DNA from: Verrucomicrobiota bacterium
GTDB lineage: Bacteria; Verrucomicrobiota; Verrucomicrobiia; Verrucomicrobiales; Akkermansiaceae
DNA: 64,000 nt
Assembly: GCA_017301995.1 (NCBI GenBank)
Contig: JAFLEH010000010.1
Span: 124,001 to 188,000, forward strand
Direction: 5' to 3'
Shown: positions 25,544 through 33,921 of the stretch, one piece after another
Position numbering within the stretch: position 1 is the first letter of the stretch
Layout: the number at the start of each line of letters is the position of its first letter
The notes under the pieces: model-generated
The model's input: only the letters and a program-made list of their open reading frames with translations
What the model was told of the DNA's origin: nothing
The model's database searches: none
Made by a program: the position numbers and the translations under genes

Positions 25544-28060
25544 CTACGGTAGGCGGCCTTGCGGCAGCGGACAACGCAAAACCACACGAGTTCCGTGACC
25601 GGGGGACGAGGTGATCTCGCAGACGCCTCCGATTTCACGCGCTCTGGTCCGCAGATTCATGAGCCCGTTGCCCGCGCGGGGTTGCTCGGGATCGAAGCCC
25701 GGCCCGTTGTCGGAGGTCTCGGCGGTTAGAACATTGTCGTCCAGCGAAAGCCGGAGCCACGCATCGCAAGGGCTGGCGTGTTTGAGGATGTTGTGAAGCG
25801 ATTCCTTGACGGCGAGCGCGAAGTGATGCCGGAAATCCGAGCTCAGATGAAGCTCCGGGAAATCGGTGGGAATCGACATCCGCAGCACCACCGGGGCGTC
25901 TCGGAAGGTTTCCTGCGCCACACCCGCCAAGTGGCCGGCGAGGTTATCCAGCGAGTCGTTGGAGGGGTTCACCGCCCACACGAGTCCGTCCATCGCGCGG
26001 ACCAACTCGGAAGCGGCGCGCTCGAGCTTTTCGGTCTGCTCACCGGCCTCCGCGGGGTCGGTTTGGAGCGTGTGTCTAACCACCGATGCGGCGTGTTTCA
26101 TCAGCGACACCCGTGTTCCCAAATCGTCGTGCAAATCGCGGGCGATCCGCGCGCGGTCGCGCTCGACGGCATTCGCCAGCTTGATCGCCGCGATCCGTGT
26201 CCGCGCCCGGCGACGATAGCCGAGAAACAGCGCGAAGCCGATGAAAATGATTGCAGCCGCGACCATCGAGGGGACAAACCAGGCATGTTTCCAGAACGGC
26301 TGGCGGATCACCAGTGGCAATGAAAGATTGATCGTGCGGGCGGATGCGTTGTCCGCCATGGCGATCGCCCGGAAGGTGTACTTGCCGGATGGGACGTTGG
26401 TGTAGGAGGCCCGCAGCGACGCCCCGGATATCACATTGTAGGCCTCCGACCATGCTAACAGAAACGTTTCGCCGCCGGTTTCGGGCCGCGCGCGGAGGTC
26501 CTGGGTGCAGGTCCAACTCGCGGCGTGCTCCTGCTCCGCATCCAACAGGCCGAGCGCGGGCGCGTCCGCGAGCATCAGCCGCGCGATCGCGGGCTCGCTG
26601 CCGCCGCGCACCCATCCGTCGGGAATGCCGCCCACCTGATCGAGGCGCTCGCCTTCGTCGAAACCTCCGTTAGCCCATAGATTGTCGCCGGGCCGGGTTG
26701 ATCGTGTTAGGGCGATGTCATCGATGATCCAGCATCCGGTGGTATCCGGGGGGCCGGAGTTCATCGTGATGCGGACTTTGCGGGTTTGCTCGGGCACAAA
26801 CAGCGGTTCCATCCGCCGCGCGAGGGTGGAATCGAGCGCGTCGCTTCCCCAGGCCGAGCTGGTGCGCGTGACCGCGAAGCGTGTGACCGCGAGCACTTGG
26901 TCGCGCTGGTCCAGCATTTCCGCGGTTAGTTCCATGCCGCCGACGATCGGGCGCCAATGTTCCTCCAGCCCTTCCAACTGGCATTTCACCTCAACGGGCG
27001 CGGTCTCCGGATCCGCCGAGGAGCCGAAATCGAAATCCAACTGATGGATTCCCGGTCCGATCTCCAGTTTTCCGGCCGGACTGACGGCCACCGGCTTGCG
27101 ATCCACAAACACCCCGAGCATCCGGAGGTCCGGCGATTTCCGTCCCTGCGGGTTTTTCGATAGTCTATCAGCAGCCTCGCGTTTGGCCCCGGGTTCGACG
27201 AACAGGAAATCATGGGGCGGGCGCGCGATGTCGCTGATGCGGACTTCGTCGATGGTTCCCGGGAAAAACTCAAGCGGTCCGTAGTTGTTGATCTTGCCTG
27301 TGTTGCCGATGGCGAAATCGCCGAGTTCGGGGCGCAGGTCGGAAGTCAGGGTGCCGCGCCCGATCTGGTTGGCACGGGGTCCTCCGGTCCCGACGCGCGT
27401 CCAGTAGAGCTTGAGGTTGCCGGCGACGTTTTCCCGCCCGTCATAGGTCACGGCGGCGTGAAACCAATCGGTGGTGTTGATGGCGTGCGGGCCGCGGGTG
27501 GGGATTGTCGCGAAGCCACCCCCTCTAACCGAATCGCCGGAAATGGGAACGAACGAAAGAAATCCGGGTTTCTCGATCCGGAAGAGAAACACCCGGTTTT
27601 CGGCGGTGTCGTCGTCCATCGTGACGATGTCCGCCGCGAAGCCGGGGGTGGCGGAGGGAAGGATGTCGAGTTTCACCAGGGCTTCCATGGTGAACGCGCC
27701 GTCCGCGCCGCTCACCGGGAATGGCGGATCCACGTTGTCGTCGTTGCTGAGCGACAATTCCGGCCGCGCCAGCAGGATCGGTCCGTAGGGTTTTTGTCCC
27801 GGTGCCGCAGGCGCGGGTTTCCAGAGGAATGACACGCCGGTTAGAAATCCGTCCATCGACGGCGCTTCGGCCCTGGCTTCGTTGAGCAAACCCCAGAGCA
27901 TGGTCGGGCTGCGCCCGCTATCGTGGAATGGCGGAGCGGATTCGTCGAGGTGCCACAGATGCAGCGTGTGGTCGTCCGCCTTGTAGGGGTTAGGCGCTCC
28001 GGCAGCCGTGGTCACGAAGCCCCCTGCCACCGCGATCGCGATCAGGCGGCGGAGAAGCAT
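25544..28060 (-). CDS. Sensor histidine kinase with LamG-like periplasmic domain
   Basis: 838 residues from the start at 28060 (MLLRRLIAIAVAGG), chosen for its signal peptide. A start at 28198 is open but adds unlikely sequence. The periplasmic part has a LamG/concanavalin-like domain (HLWHLDESAPPFHDSG, IDEVRISDIARPPHDF) and a Y_Y_Y-type beta domain. The latter appears split: GIHQLDFDFG..LEGLEEHWR comes first and TNVPSGKYTFRAIAMADN only about 180 residues later. One membrane helix follows (WFVPSMVAAAIIFIGFALFL). The kinase part is HisKA_3 with phospho-His in RIARDLHDDLGTR, N-box ESLHNILKHAS and G-box DNGPGFD. It probably senses a glycan or its fragments and phosphorylates the regulator that follows. 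Confidence 0.9.
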   Translation of the reverse strand: MLLRRLIAIAVAGGFVTTAAGAPNPYKADDHTLHLWHLDESAPPFHDSGRSPTMLWGLLNEARAEAPSMDGFLTGVSFLWKPAPAAPGQKPYGPILLARPELSLSNDDNVDPPFPVSGADGAFTMEALVKLDILPSATPGFAADIVTMDDDTAENRVFLFRIEKPGFLSFVPISGDSVRGGGFATIPTRGPHAINTTDWFHAAVTYDGRENVAGNLKLYWTRVGTGGPRANQIGRGTLTSDLRPELGDFAIGNTGKINNYGPLEFFPGTIDEVRISDIARPPHDFLFVEPGAKREAADRLSKNPQGRKSPDLRMLGVFVDRKPVAVSPAGKLEIGPGIHQLDFDFGSSADPETAPVEVKCQLEGLEEHWRPIVGGMELTAEMLDQRDQVLAVTRFAVTRTSSAWGSDALDSTLARRMEPLFVPEQTRKVRITMNSGPPDTTGCWIIDDIALTRSTRPGDNLWANGGFDEGERLDQVGGIPDGWVRGGSEPAIARLMLADAPALGLLDAEQEHAASWTCTQDLRARPETGGETFLLAWSEAYNVISGASLRASYTNVPSGKYTFRAIAMADNASARTINLSLPLVIRQPFWKHAWFVPSMVAAAIIFIGFALFLGYRRRARTRIAAIKLANAVERDRARIARDLHDDLGTRVSLMKHAASVVRHTLQTDPAEAGEQTEKLERAASELVRAMDGLVWAVNPSNDSLDNLAGHLAGVAQETFRDAPVVLRMSIPTDFPELHLSSDFRHHFALAVKESLHNILKHASPCDAWLRLSLDDNVLTAETSDNGPGFDPEQPRAGNGLMNLRTRAREIGGVCEITSSPGHGTRVVLRCPLPQGRLP

Positions 28061-28331
28061 CAGGTGGTGTGTGCGGATGGGTGGCACGTGAGGTGCGGTA
28101 GGGAGAAGGATGCGGATATGGATTTCAGTGGAGCGACGCCAGCACAAACGGAACGAATGGGGATATCCTATTGGCGGAAGCGCCCGCGCCAAGGGCAAAG
28201 TTCACGGTTGCCGCGCGGCGGGTGGTCTTTGCGGTTGGGTTTCGGCATTGCGTCGGAGAAATGCGCGGTCTAGCCTGAGCGGGCAGATGAAACCCGAGGG
28301 AACAAATGGAAATGATGGGGCTTGCCGGCCG

Positions 28332-29717
28332 ATGGCGGGCAGGATTGGCGTGCCGGTGTTCCGGTTTCCGGAGCGGTTCGTGTGGGGGGGCGCGACGGCG
28401 GCCGCGCAGATCGAGGGTGGGGCGGAGGAGGACGGGCGAGGGGACTCGGTGTGGGATGTGTTTTGCCGCGAGGCGGGCCGGATCGCGGGTGGGGAGACTC
28501 CCGCGCGGGCCTGCGAGTTCCGCACCCGGTGGCGCGACGATGTGGCGCTGATGCGCGAGTTGGGATTGCGGGCGTTCCGGTTTTCCGTCTCGTGGTCGCG
28601 GGTGATGCCGGATGGGACAGGCAGGCCGGGACCGGGGCTGTCTTTCTATCAGAAACTGACCGACGCACTGTTGGAGGTCGGGATCCGTCCGTATGTCACG
28701 CTCTATCACTGGGATCTGCCGCAGGCATTGCAGGATCGGGGCGGGTGGCTCAATCGGGACAGCGCGGACTGGTTCGCGGATTACGCCGAGGTGATGGGGC
28801 GCGCATTGGGGGATCGGGTGAAGGACTGGATCACGTTCAACGAGCCGCAGATCTTCCTGGGTTTCGGTTATGCCCATCACAGCCACGCGCCGGGGCTCGC
28901 GCTGCCTCTGGCGGAGGTGTTTCCCGCCGTGCATCACGTCAATCTCGCCCATGGCCGGGCGGTGGTGCGATTGCGTTCGGCGGTTCCCGACGCACGGATC
29001 GGTTTCGCGATCGCCACCAAGATCGGGATTCCGCGGGATGAAAGCGATCCGGCGTGTGTCGAGGCCGCGCGCAGGGCCACCATCGATCCCGAATGGACGG
29101 GCGATCATGAAACGCTGCTGAACAACGCCTGGTGGGCGGATCCGATGGTTCACGGCCGCTATCCGGACGCGCTTCACCGGCATCTGCCGGAGTTCGCCGC
29201 GTCGGTCACTGCCGCGGATCTGGCGGAGATCCGGCAGCCGCTGGATTTTTTCGGCTACAACTACTATTTCGGTAGTATTGTGGAGCCCGGCGATGGCGGC
29301 GGTTGGCGCAGGGTTGCCGAGCCACCGGGGGCTCCCCGCACGATGTTCGGCTGGCCGGTCCATCCCACCGGGTTGTATTGGGCGGCGAGGTTTTTCCATG
29401 AGGCCTACGGGTTGCCGCAATATGTGTTTGAAAACGGACTCTCCGGGATGGATTGGGTTTCGCTGGATGGAGCGGTGCATGATCCCCAGCGAATCGATTT
29501 CCTCACCCGCTATTTGCGCGAGTTCGAGCGCGCCCATCTGGCGGGCGTTCCGCTGGAGGGCTATTTCCATTGGTCGTTGCTCGACAATTTCGAGTGGGCT
29601 CAGGGCTATCGAGAACGGTTCGGCCTGGTGCATGTGGACTATGCCACGCAACGGCGGACACCGAAGGATTCGGCGTGGTGGTTCCGCGAGGTCATCCGGG
29701 CGTCGCGTGGTGGTTAG
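28332..29717 (+). CDS. GH1 beta-glucosidase
   Basis: 461 residues from the start at 28332 (MAGRIGVPVFRF). An ATG at 28287 would add 15 residues. Family GH1 signatures are complete: FRFPERFVWGGATAAAQIEGG at the N-terminus, the acid/base Glu in TFNEPQ (residue 171), the nucleophile Glu in YVFENG (residue 367), and GYFHWSLLDNFEWAQGYRERFGL near the end. There is no signal peptide, so it is cytoplasmic and would hydrolyse imported beta-glycosides. It is transcribed divergently from the sensor kinase, sharing a 271-base upstream region, and may respond to the same system. Confidence 0.93.
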   Translation: MAGRIGVPVFRFPERFVWGGATAAAQIEGGAEEDGRGDSVWDVFCREAGRIAGGETPARACEFRTRWRDDVALMRELGLRAFRFSVSWSRVMPDGTGRPGPGLSFYQKLTDALLEVGIRPYVTLYHWDLPQALQDRGGWLNRDSADWFADYAEVMGRALGDRVKDWITFNEPQIFLGFGYAHHSHAPGLALPLAEVFPAVHHVNLAHGRAVVRLRSAVPDARIGFAIATKIGIPRDESDPACVEAARRATIDPEWTGDHETLLNNAWWADPMVHGRYPDALHRHLPEFAASVTAADLAEIRQPLDFFGYNYYFGSIVEPGDGGGWRRVAEPPGAPRTMFGWPVHPTGLYWAARFFHEAYGLPQYVFENGLSGMDWVSLDGAVHDPQRIDFLTRYLREFERAHLAGVPLEGYFHWSLLDNFEWAQGYRERFGLVHVDYATQRRTPKDSAWWFREVIRASRGG

Positions 29718-30027
29718 GGCGGGTTCCGCCGGGGGGATTTTCGCACGATTCCAGAAGGTCATCCGATCACCAGATGGTGGCAGGCGGAATTTGACCGATG
29801 AAACACTGAGAACCGCTGAATCCACTGAAATTTCAGATCAGCGATCATTGGGGATCCCAGCGGTTGCTCCCGCCTTCCGGCGGCTCCCGTCGGGGTCTTC
29901 GCTTCGTTCCGGTCTAACCCATCCCTTATGCCAACTGCCGCCGTGTTGTCGGAAATCCGTCGCGGGTTCCGCTGGGAGGTCCGAAGCGGGGGCTTGCAAT
30001 CGGCGGCGGGTGTGTCAGGGTTCGCGC
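29718..30027. other. Intergenic stretch with one degenerate ACTGAG repeat arm
   Basis: At about 29798-29850 there is a copy of the short ACTGAGAACCGCTGAATCC family, ending in AATTTCAGATCAGCG, related to the inverted repeats at 37003, 44878 and 45090. Otherwise I see no gene, RNA or clear promoter between the GH1 stop and the M20 start. Confidence 0.5.
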
Positions 30028-31176
30028 ATGGCCGCCGATTTGATTTCGTTTCTGCAGCACCTGGTGAGGATTCCCTCGGTGAATCCGGACAATCTGCCGG
30101 GCACGCGGCATGTCGGAGAGGCCGAACTCGCGGGATTTCTCGAAGGGTGGCTGGAGTCGCTGGGAGCGGAGGTGGAAATGGAAGACATCCTGCCCGGTCG
30201 GCCCAATCTGATAGCCCGGTTCGCGCCCCGCGACGGGCGTCCCAGGATTTTGCTAGGCCCGCACCTCGATACGGTGGGCGTCGAGGGCATGACCATCGAT
30301 CCGTTCGCCGGGGAGATCCGCGATGGGAAATTGTGGGGGCGCGGCGCGACCGATACCAAGGGGCCGATGGCCGCGATGCTGTGGGCGCTGAGGGAGAACC
30401 GCGGGATTCTCGCGAATCTGCCCGTGGCGTTGGACTTTGTGGCGTTCATGGGTGAGGAGTCCGGGCAGTGGGGATCGAAGGAGTTTGTCAGGCGCTATAG
30501 CCCGGAGTATAGGTTCGGAATTGTCGGAGAGCCGACCTCGATGCAAGTGGTGAACACGACCAAGGGATCGCTGTGGGCCACGCTGCGGACCACCGGGCGT
30601 GCGGCGCACAGTTCCCAGCCCGAGCGAGGGGAGAACGCGATCCTGAAGCTCACCCGCGCGCTTGATCTGTTGGATCACCATTTGGGCCGGGCGCTGGCGG
30701 GATTCGGGCATCCGGTGTTGGGCCGGGCGACGATGAACGTGGGGGTGATCCGCGGCGGATCGCGGCCTAACATTGTCCCGGATGCCGCCGAGGCGGAGAT
30801 CGACATCCGGATCACGCCTGATCTCGCCGCCGCCGGCGGCGCGCGGGCGCTGGTGCTTGAAATGTTGGAATTCCACGCCCTGCCGGTTTCGCTGCATTCG
30901 TGCCATGAGAACCCTCCGATGGAAACGGCGGAGAATCATCCGGTGGTCAGGAAATTGTTGGAAGTTTCCGCGGAGACCGGTCTTGCCGGGGCGCCGTGGT
31001 TCTCCGACGCCGCGCATCTGGCCGCGGGCGGGATTCCCAGCGTGTGCCTGGGCCCCGGTTCCATCAACCAGGCCCACACGGTGGACGAGTTCATCGAAGT
31101 GGCGGAAGTCGAGCGCGGTGCCGCGTTCTTCTCGGATTTCGTCCGTAGCATGGCGGAGCGGGTGGCGTCTCCGTAG
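30028..31176 (+). CDS. M20-family metallopeptidase/deacylase (ArgE/DapE/CPG2 type)
   Basis: 382 residues from the ATG at 30028. The same frame is open further upstream inside the GH1 gene, but only this start gives the family N-terminus (LISFLQHLVRIPSVNPD). Metal-site residues are present: His79 in GPHLDTV, Asp109 in TDTKG, the catalytic and bridging pair Glu143-Glu144 in MGEESG, and the distal His in NQAHTVDEF near the C-terminus. GRAAHSSQPE marks the lid domain. It is a cytoplasmic di-zinc hydrolase of an N-acyl amino acid or peptide. The exact substrate cannot be told from sequence. It stands alone after GH1 with 310 bases between them. Confidence 0.9.
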   Translation: MAADLISFLQHLVRIPSVNPDNLPGTRHVGEAELAGFLEGWLESLGAEVEMEDILPGRPNLIARFAPRDGRPRILLGPHLDTVGVEGMTIDPFAGEIRDGKLWGRGATDTKGPMAAMLWALRENRGILANLPVALDFVAFMGEESGQWGSKEFVRRYSPEYRFGIVGEPTSMQVVNTTKGSLWATLRTTGRAAHSSQPERGENAILKLTRALDLLDHHLGRALAGFGHPVLGRATMNVGVIRGGSRPNIVPDAAEAEIDIRITPDLAAAGGARALVLEMLEFHALPVSLHSCHENPPMETAENHPVVRKLLEVSAETGLAGAPWFSDAAHLAAGGIPSVCLGPGSINQAHTVDEFIEVAEVERGAAFFSDFVRSMAERVASP

Positions 31177-31739
31177 TCATTGCGTCATTCTGCGTCTTCT
31201 TGGGCGTTCTTGCTACTGTGGCTTTTCCGGGGTGACGCAAGTTGCTGCGACTTGACCCGGCGTCTTGTGTGAACCGGAGCGCAGCGGAGATAGCCCGACT
31301 GACTGCCTCCAATACCTCGGGCAAATCCGTGTGGAATCCTCCCCTATCTGTCACATCCGCGCCGCCGATCAAGGTCGTTTTAGGCTGGTTGCAGAATTCA
31401 CCATTCAAGTCTCCAAGCGCTTGCGGTTCTGTCTGCCACGGATGATCCGGCCGACCTCGCTCATGCGGTCGCATCCATACCTGATTCTTTCAATTTTTGG
31501 TTTTACGGGGACAAGCGCCACGAGGAGGTTAAGGCGTTTGGGTGTTTGGTCAGAGTAGGCAATCTTGATCAGGTCCAACGGCATCATCTTGACAGTAGGC
31601 TGCGGTGGCAGCAGTCGGCGAATGCAAGTGAGTAAGGCACCTCTGAAAAGCAGCACCCACTGCACTTGAATTTCGATTGTGGCGGCGTTCATGAAGGGTT
31701 TGTTTCCACATCTGCTAAGTGTTGGCGTGTGGGTTCGAG
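31177..31739. other. Gene-poor stretch beside the RHS module
   Basis: It begins with TGCGTCATTCTGCGTCTTC-type sequence, common intergenic filler. The rest has overlapping short open frames on both strands (for example minus 31405-31776) without start signals or recognisable motifs. GC drops toward 31740, where the AT-richer lipoprotein and RHS tip begin. It may hold a decayed gene. I cannot name one. Confidence 0.4.
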
Positions 31740-32042
31740 TCATTCGATTTCGGGTGTCGACAACGGCTTCAAACAAATCAAGCGATCCTCACTATTCGTC
31801 CAGCTATTCCCCGAAACCTCGAAATCAGCCGAGAACAGGACTCCGTCAATCGTAAGATTCTCATGACTGATAGAATTCTTCCAGAATCCGTTACTAATTA
31901 ACACCACATTCGGCTTCACTGCAATTTCACGTCTCGTCAACCCGACAAGAGATGTAGGTTCTGTGCGACTCCCGCTTTCCGCGCAGCCGCCATAGGCGAG
32001 GCACGATAACGCGGCAGCAAGATAGACACGTGTTCCTTTCAT
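31740..32042 (-). CDS. Small putative lipoprotein following an RHS tip
   Basis: 100 residues, starting MKGTRVYLAAALSCLAYGGC, a short lipoprotein-like signal with Cys20 as likely lipid site. The mature part of about 80 residues is beta-rich (KPNVVLISNGFW, NLTIDGVLFSADFEV) with no known family. The ATG is one base after the TAG stop of the RHS tip, so translation is probably coupled. By analogy with RHS/immunity pairs it is a candidate immunity protein held in the envelope. That function is inference. It shares no obvious similarity with the other two RHS-linked lipoproteins here. Confidence 0.65.
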   Translation of the reverse strand: MKGTRVYLAAALSCLAYGGCAESGSRTEPTSLVGLTRREIAVKPNVVLISNGFWKNSISHENLTIDGVLFSADFEVSGNSWTNSEDRLICLKPLSTPEIE

Positions 32043-32043
32043 T

Positions 32044-33612
32044 CTAGTAACCGGTTGCCTCCTTCCCATCAATTTTAACTATTGAATCCGATGGACCATG
32101 ACAACAATCCCACTTAACCTCCAGTGCTCTTGTTAGTTCATTGCTTAGGCTGATGGGCCGTATGAAATTTGTGTTATGAATTCTGGGGAGGACGAAGTCT
32201 GCTGGAAACAAAGGGTGCTTCTTATCAACAAACGGGGCGAATTCATCAGGCTTTTCTGGTGGTGTTGGGGGATTTGGAGCTTGGATGAAATTCCCCATTC
32301 CTTTGTTTACTACGGCGGCAGTTCCGACAATGGTGTAGTGCCCCTTGCACTTTTTACCCTTTGCAGTTTTTGTCTGATCGCCAGTATACCAACTGTCCTT
32401 TTGGGAGCCACCAAACTTCCAAGCTTCATATGCGGTGAAAATATCCGCATTGTACGCCGTGCTGCCTGGCGGAACATCAAGTTCGGTTGCCGCCTTATCG
32501 GGAAGCTCCACGTGACCCTTGTCCCCCCCACAAGGAAGCACTACGCTCTTGTTCCGAATTTTTTGCATTATCCAACCATTAAATCCTGGCGGCGCACCCT
32601 CAACAACAAACTCCGCATCCCACCGAACTGCACCACACTTGCCGATTTTCAAGGATAGCGGCTTAAGTTTCAAGACGATCTCGCCAGTGTTGCTGGTCGG
32701 CTCTCGGCCAACATAATCGGTAATGTTTGTTGAATCATTCCCAACAAATCCATACAAGTTCAGTCCTCCATCTTCCCCGATCGGATCCCTAGAAATCCAC
32801 CTTCCGAGATCGGGGTGGTAGTATCTATACCCGTAGTTATAAAGTCCGGTTAGGGCGTCGATGAACTCCGCATGATAGAGGAAGTTCCAGCCGCACTCGC
32901 TGTTGGCGCGGACGCTGAAGTCGGGTGCGAGAACCGTGACCGGCCCGAAGGCGTCGTAGCGATAGCGTTCGGTGACGGTGCCGGATTCGTTGATGATGGC
33001 GGCGGGATCGAGATAATCCCGCAGCACAAAGCGGATCTCGTCAGGAGTGTCGGTGGTGGAACGCTTGCGGCGGATGAGGTCCCAGCGGTCGGCCGGGTTC
33101 CAGACGTATTGGGCCTTGACCGCGCCGGACACGCGTTCCTCAATGGCCCGCCATTGGCTGTTGAAGTAGAAGTGGCGGGTCTCGGCGGCGGCCTCGGTAA
33201 CGATCCGCCGGGTCAGCGCATCGTATTGATAGGTTGCATCCACACAGGGGGAACCGGAACTTGATGATGATTCCGATGACGAGCCGGGGGAGGCAGAACC
33301 GGAAGACGACGATTCCGAGGAAGATGACTCTGACGAACTGGAACCAGACGAGGAGGATTCCGATGAGCTTGAACCGGAGGAACTGGACGATCCAGAGCAG
33401 GAGCGCACGCTGACAAGCCGGTTCCACGCGTCCCAGGTGCAAGTGAGGCTGGAATCCCAGGCACCGGGCCGGGGCATCACGGTCATGTTTCCAGCCTCGT
33501 CGAACTGTGGCTGGATAACGCCGGCGGGGGCGCGCATGGCCGCAACGCGACCACGCCGTCCGGCCAGACGGCTGGCGCGACGGTTCGAAAAACTGGCCAC
33601 GGTGGCTCTCAT
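32044..33612 (-). CDS. RHS-type protein with Ser-rich insert and variable C-terminal tip
   Basis: 522 residues from a start at 33612. The frame is open to 33813, but the extra part is not RHS-like. The core begins at QFDEAGNMTVMPRPG. A Ser/Gly/Glu low-complexity run bounded by Cys (about 33240-33405) interrupts it, and YD-repeat motifs follow (YQYDALTRRIVTEA, YRYDAFGPVTVLA). The core ends with [19 protein letters not shown] and NLYGFVGNDS. The tip (32044 to about 32715) has CGAVRW, GWIMQKI, YEAWKF, GHYTIVG and VKWDCC and is AT-richer. The N-terminal RHS barrel and any export domain are missing, so the gene is truncated. The tip is related to that at 34675-35337. Confidence 0.7.
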   Translation of the reverse strand: MRATVASFSNRRASRLAGRRGRVAAMRAPAGVIQPQFDEAGNMTVMPRPGAWDSSLTCTWDAWNRLVSVRSCSGSSSSSGSSSSESSSSGSSSSESSSSESSSSGSASPGSSSESSSSSGSPCVDATYQYDALTRRIVTEAAAETRHFYFNSQWRAIEERVSGAVKAQYVWNPADRWDLIRRKRSTTDTPDEIRFVLRDYLDPAAIINESGTVTERYRYDAFGPVTVLAPDFSVRANSECGWNFLYHAEFIDALTGLYNYGYRYYHPDLGRWISRDPIGEDGGLNLYGFVGNDSTNITDYVGREPTSNTGEIVLKLKPLSLKIGKCGAVRWDAEFVVEGAPPGFNGWIMQKIRNKSVVLPCGGDKGHVELPDKAATELDVPPGSTAYNADIFTAYEAWKFGGSQKDSWYTGDQTKTAKGKKCKGHYTIVGTAAVVNKGMGNFIQAPNPPTPPEKPDEFAPFVDKKHPLFPADFVLPRIHNTNFIRPISLSNELTRALEVKWDCCHGPSDSIVKIDGKEATGY

Positions 33613-33774
33613 GATCGCAGGCAAGGTATCCTGACCCGGTCGCGGTGTCAATTCGGAAGTGCAGGTGCCTGTAGGGCAAGGAAAATCATCGGCAAGCTCC
33701 AGCCGATGTGCGCTCTGCCGGGGCTTGGCGCGAATGCCGACGTTGAACGAATGACGTGCGCGGGATCTTCCCAC

Positions 33775-33806
33775 GAAACACCGAAACACCGAAACACCGA
33801 AACACT
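33775..33806. repeat. Four tandem GAAACACC units
   Basis: The 8-base unit GAAACACC is repeated four times, the last ending CT. It lies at the junction between the two oppositely oriented RHS modules and may mark a recombination or slippage point. Confidence 0.8.
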
Positions 33807-33921
33807 GCGGCACAGGGATGGAGTTTGAATAGACATTGCCCGAATCCCTTTCACCGATCTCCTAAGCGGATACGGCACACGCATCACGCCGGCCTACCTT
33901 GGGAATTGGGTTGCCGGACAG

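Noticed and set aside
31405..31776. 123-residue minus-strand protein
   Set aside because: It overlaps the lipoprotein gene end, lacks a ribosome-binding site and has no recognisable motif. It could be a decayed gene.
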